Part shown: one piece after another, positions 63,226 through 64,000 of the stretch
How positions within the stretch are numbered: the stretch's first letter is position 1
How the letters are laid out: each line of letters begins with the position of its first letter
Assembly (NCBI RefSeq): GCF_004803475.1
Contig: NZ_SRKY01000003.1
Coordinates: forward strand, 434,001-498,000
Reading direction: 5' to 3'
Source: Aliishimia ponticola
GTDB taxonomy: Bacteria; Pseudomonadota; Alphaproteobacteria; Rhodobacterales; Rhodobacteraceae
DNA length: 64,000 nt
Program-made: the position numbers and the translations under genes
The notes under the pieces: model-generated
Told to the model about the DNA's origin: nothing
The model's database searches: none
What the model saw: only the letters and a program-made list of their open reading frames with translations

Positions 63226-63264
63226 CTCACCGCGCGGGGGTGCCCCTGCGCGGTGGGCCTTTTC
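63226..63264 (+). terminator. terminator after the VPLPA-CTERM gene
   Basis: CACCGCGC (63228-63235) pairs with GCGCGGTG (63248-63255), with a further GGGG/CCCC inner pairing. A short T-run (63260-63263) follows. It ends the VPLPA-CTERM transcript. The rest of the 271-base gap to the next gene holds only the facing terminator. Confidence 0.8.
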
Positions 63265-63400
63265 GGCGACCTGCGCCCGGTGATCATCGCCAAGGCGATA
63301 GTGGTGCCCCATCGGATTGGCACGCAGCCACCACGAAGTCGCGCATCACAGCCCCGCTGTCACCGCCGATCATTCTGATCCCGGCGCCAAACCAGCCGCC

Positions 63401-63435
63401 AAAAGAAAAATGCCCCGACTGCACAAGCCGGAGCA
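63401..63435 (-). terminator. terminator of the GcvT-like gene
   Basis: Read on the minus strand, a 9-base stem (63427-63435 with 63411-63419, two G-T pairs) with a 7-base loop is followed by TTTTTCTTTT (63410-63401). It is a strong intrinsic terminator for the minus-strand gene whose stop is at 63484. Confidence 0.85.
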
Positions 63436-63483
63436 CTCAATCTTTTCAATACCATCAGCCGATTGAACAGGCCGCCCTGGCGG

Positions 63484-64000
63484 TCAGGCGTCCTTGCGGA
63501 TCACCTCGTTCTTCGGATCGTAGGGGCTATCCTCGACAATCTCGGCGTCCCAAAGTTCGTTCAGCATCCGTACCTTCAGCTTGGTACCCGGCACCGCCAG
63601 AACGGGCGAGACATAGCCCATCCCGATGGACTTGCCAAAATGGACGGAGTAACCGCCCGAGGTCAGACGCCCGACCTTCGTGTCCCCGTCATACAGCGCC
63701 TCGCGCCCCCACGGGTCGGCATCTTGCGGCCCATCGATCAGCAGCGTCACGCATTTGCTGCGCACGCCGGTCGCCTCAAGCGCGGCTTTGCCGTGGAACT
63801 CTTTGGACAGGTCGATGAAGCGCGGCAGGTCCGCCTCAAGCGGGGTCGCGTCGCGCCCAAGTTCGTTGCCGAACGCGCGATAGGATTTTTCCTGCCGCAG
63901 CCAGTTTTGCGCGCGCGCGCCGACCAGCTTCATGCCGTGCTTTTCGCCGGCCTCCAGCAACAGATCCCAAAGATAGGTCTGCATCTCGATCGGGTGGTGA
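63484..64000 (-). CDS. GcvT-domain FAD oxidoreductase, dimethylglycine/sarcosine dehydrogenase-like (C-terminal part)
   Basis: The visible 171 residues are the C-terminal aminomethyltransferase-like (GcvT) domain of a dimethylglycine- or sarcosine-dehydrogenase-type protein. Motifs include QEKSYRAFGNELGRDATPLE and FHGKAALEATG, with the C-terminal barrel GKSIGMGYVSPVLA. The gene runs out of the right edge, so any flavin domain lies outside the window. Such enzymes demethylate glycine betaine derivatives and pass formaldehyde to tetrahydrofolate. Confidence 0.88.
   Translation of the reverse strand, partial: HHPIEMQTYLWDLLLEAGEKHGMKLVGARAQNWLRQEKSYRAFGNELGRDATPLEADLPRFIDLSKEFHGKAALEATGVRSKCVTLLIDGPQDADPWGREALYDGDTKVGRLTSGGYSVHFGKSIGMGYVSPVLAVPGTKLKVRMLNELWDAEIVEDSPYDPKNEVIRKDA

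Noticed and set aside
1-64000. CRISPR arrays, insertion sequences, integrases or prophage genes
   Set aside because: No regularly spaced repeats, transposase or phage structural genes were seen. The only phage-like signal is the HTH inside NrdJ.

Overview
The window is GC-rich DNA carrying tightly packed, translationally coupled genes. The gene set is typical of Rhodobacterales (Rhodobacteraceae, Alphaproteobacteria): a TIGR02302/DUF4175 protein, a DUF1489 protein, a class II (B12-dependent) ribonucleotide reductase, short HisG with HisZ, a two-lipoyl 2-oxoglutarate dehydrogenase E2, a Hint_2 protein and a VPLPA-CTERM protein. The family is inferred from gene content; no genus can be named. 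No rRNA, tRNA, CRISPR array, prophage or insertion sequence was recognised.

Layout. (1) 1-6.2 kb: end of sucA, sucB, a sulfotransferase-like gene, a hypothetical gene, a MAPEG protein and lpd, which together supply 2-oxoglutarate dehydrogenase. (2) 6.2-9.2 kb, minus strand: ftsE-ftsX-plsC-flavoprotein. (3) 9.3-17.5 kb: a zinc-ribbon membrane protein, the DUF4175 protein, lysA, an ATP-grasp protein, a DUF2834 protein, a small lipoprotein and argH. (4) 17.5-20.7 kb, plus strand: a TlpA-like thioredoxin, a small membrane protein, a fatty-acid hydroxylase family protein and a Hint-domain protein.

(5) 20.8-34.2 kb, all minus strand, is the accessory region of most interest. Two complete NrtABC/CynABD-like ABC importers flank OsmC, an acyl-CoA-dehydrogenase-fold protein, a tandem rhodanese, a GSH-dependent isomerase-like protein and an ANTAR antiterminator. 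Cyanase (cynS), HupE/UreJ, a CobW-type GTPase and a WD40 protein follow. A divergent TetR gene lies at one end. The layout suggests uptake and breakdown of cyanate and perhaps a sulfur- or nitrogen-containing organic relative, probably with ANTAR-RNA control.

(6) 35-48 kb: nrdJ with an unexpected XRE-type helix-turn-helix insert, a DUF1489 protein, hisG-hisZ-hisS, an enoyl-CoA hydratase, slyX, a lipoprotein and dnaE. (7) 48-49.6 kb: an FkbM methyltransferase and an ArsR/SRPBCC pair with a clear operator. (8) 49.7-58.95 kb: xdhA-xdhB-xdhC followed by a BMP-type nucleoside/purine ABC importer, a coherent purine uptake and oxidation operon ending in an intrinsic terminator. (9) 59-64 kb: a CBS protein, an aldo/keto reductase, an FAD oxidoreductase, a GH25 lipoprotein, the VPLPA-CTERM protein and the C-terminal end of a GcvT/dimethylglycine-dehydrogenase-like gene.

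The most unusual points are the HTH domain inside NrdJ, the cyanate/sulfur island with its candidate ANTAR target leader and odd substrate-binding proteins, and a dispersed hairpin element present in two copies, one of them inside the BMP transporter operon.
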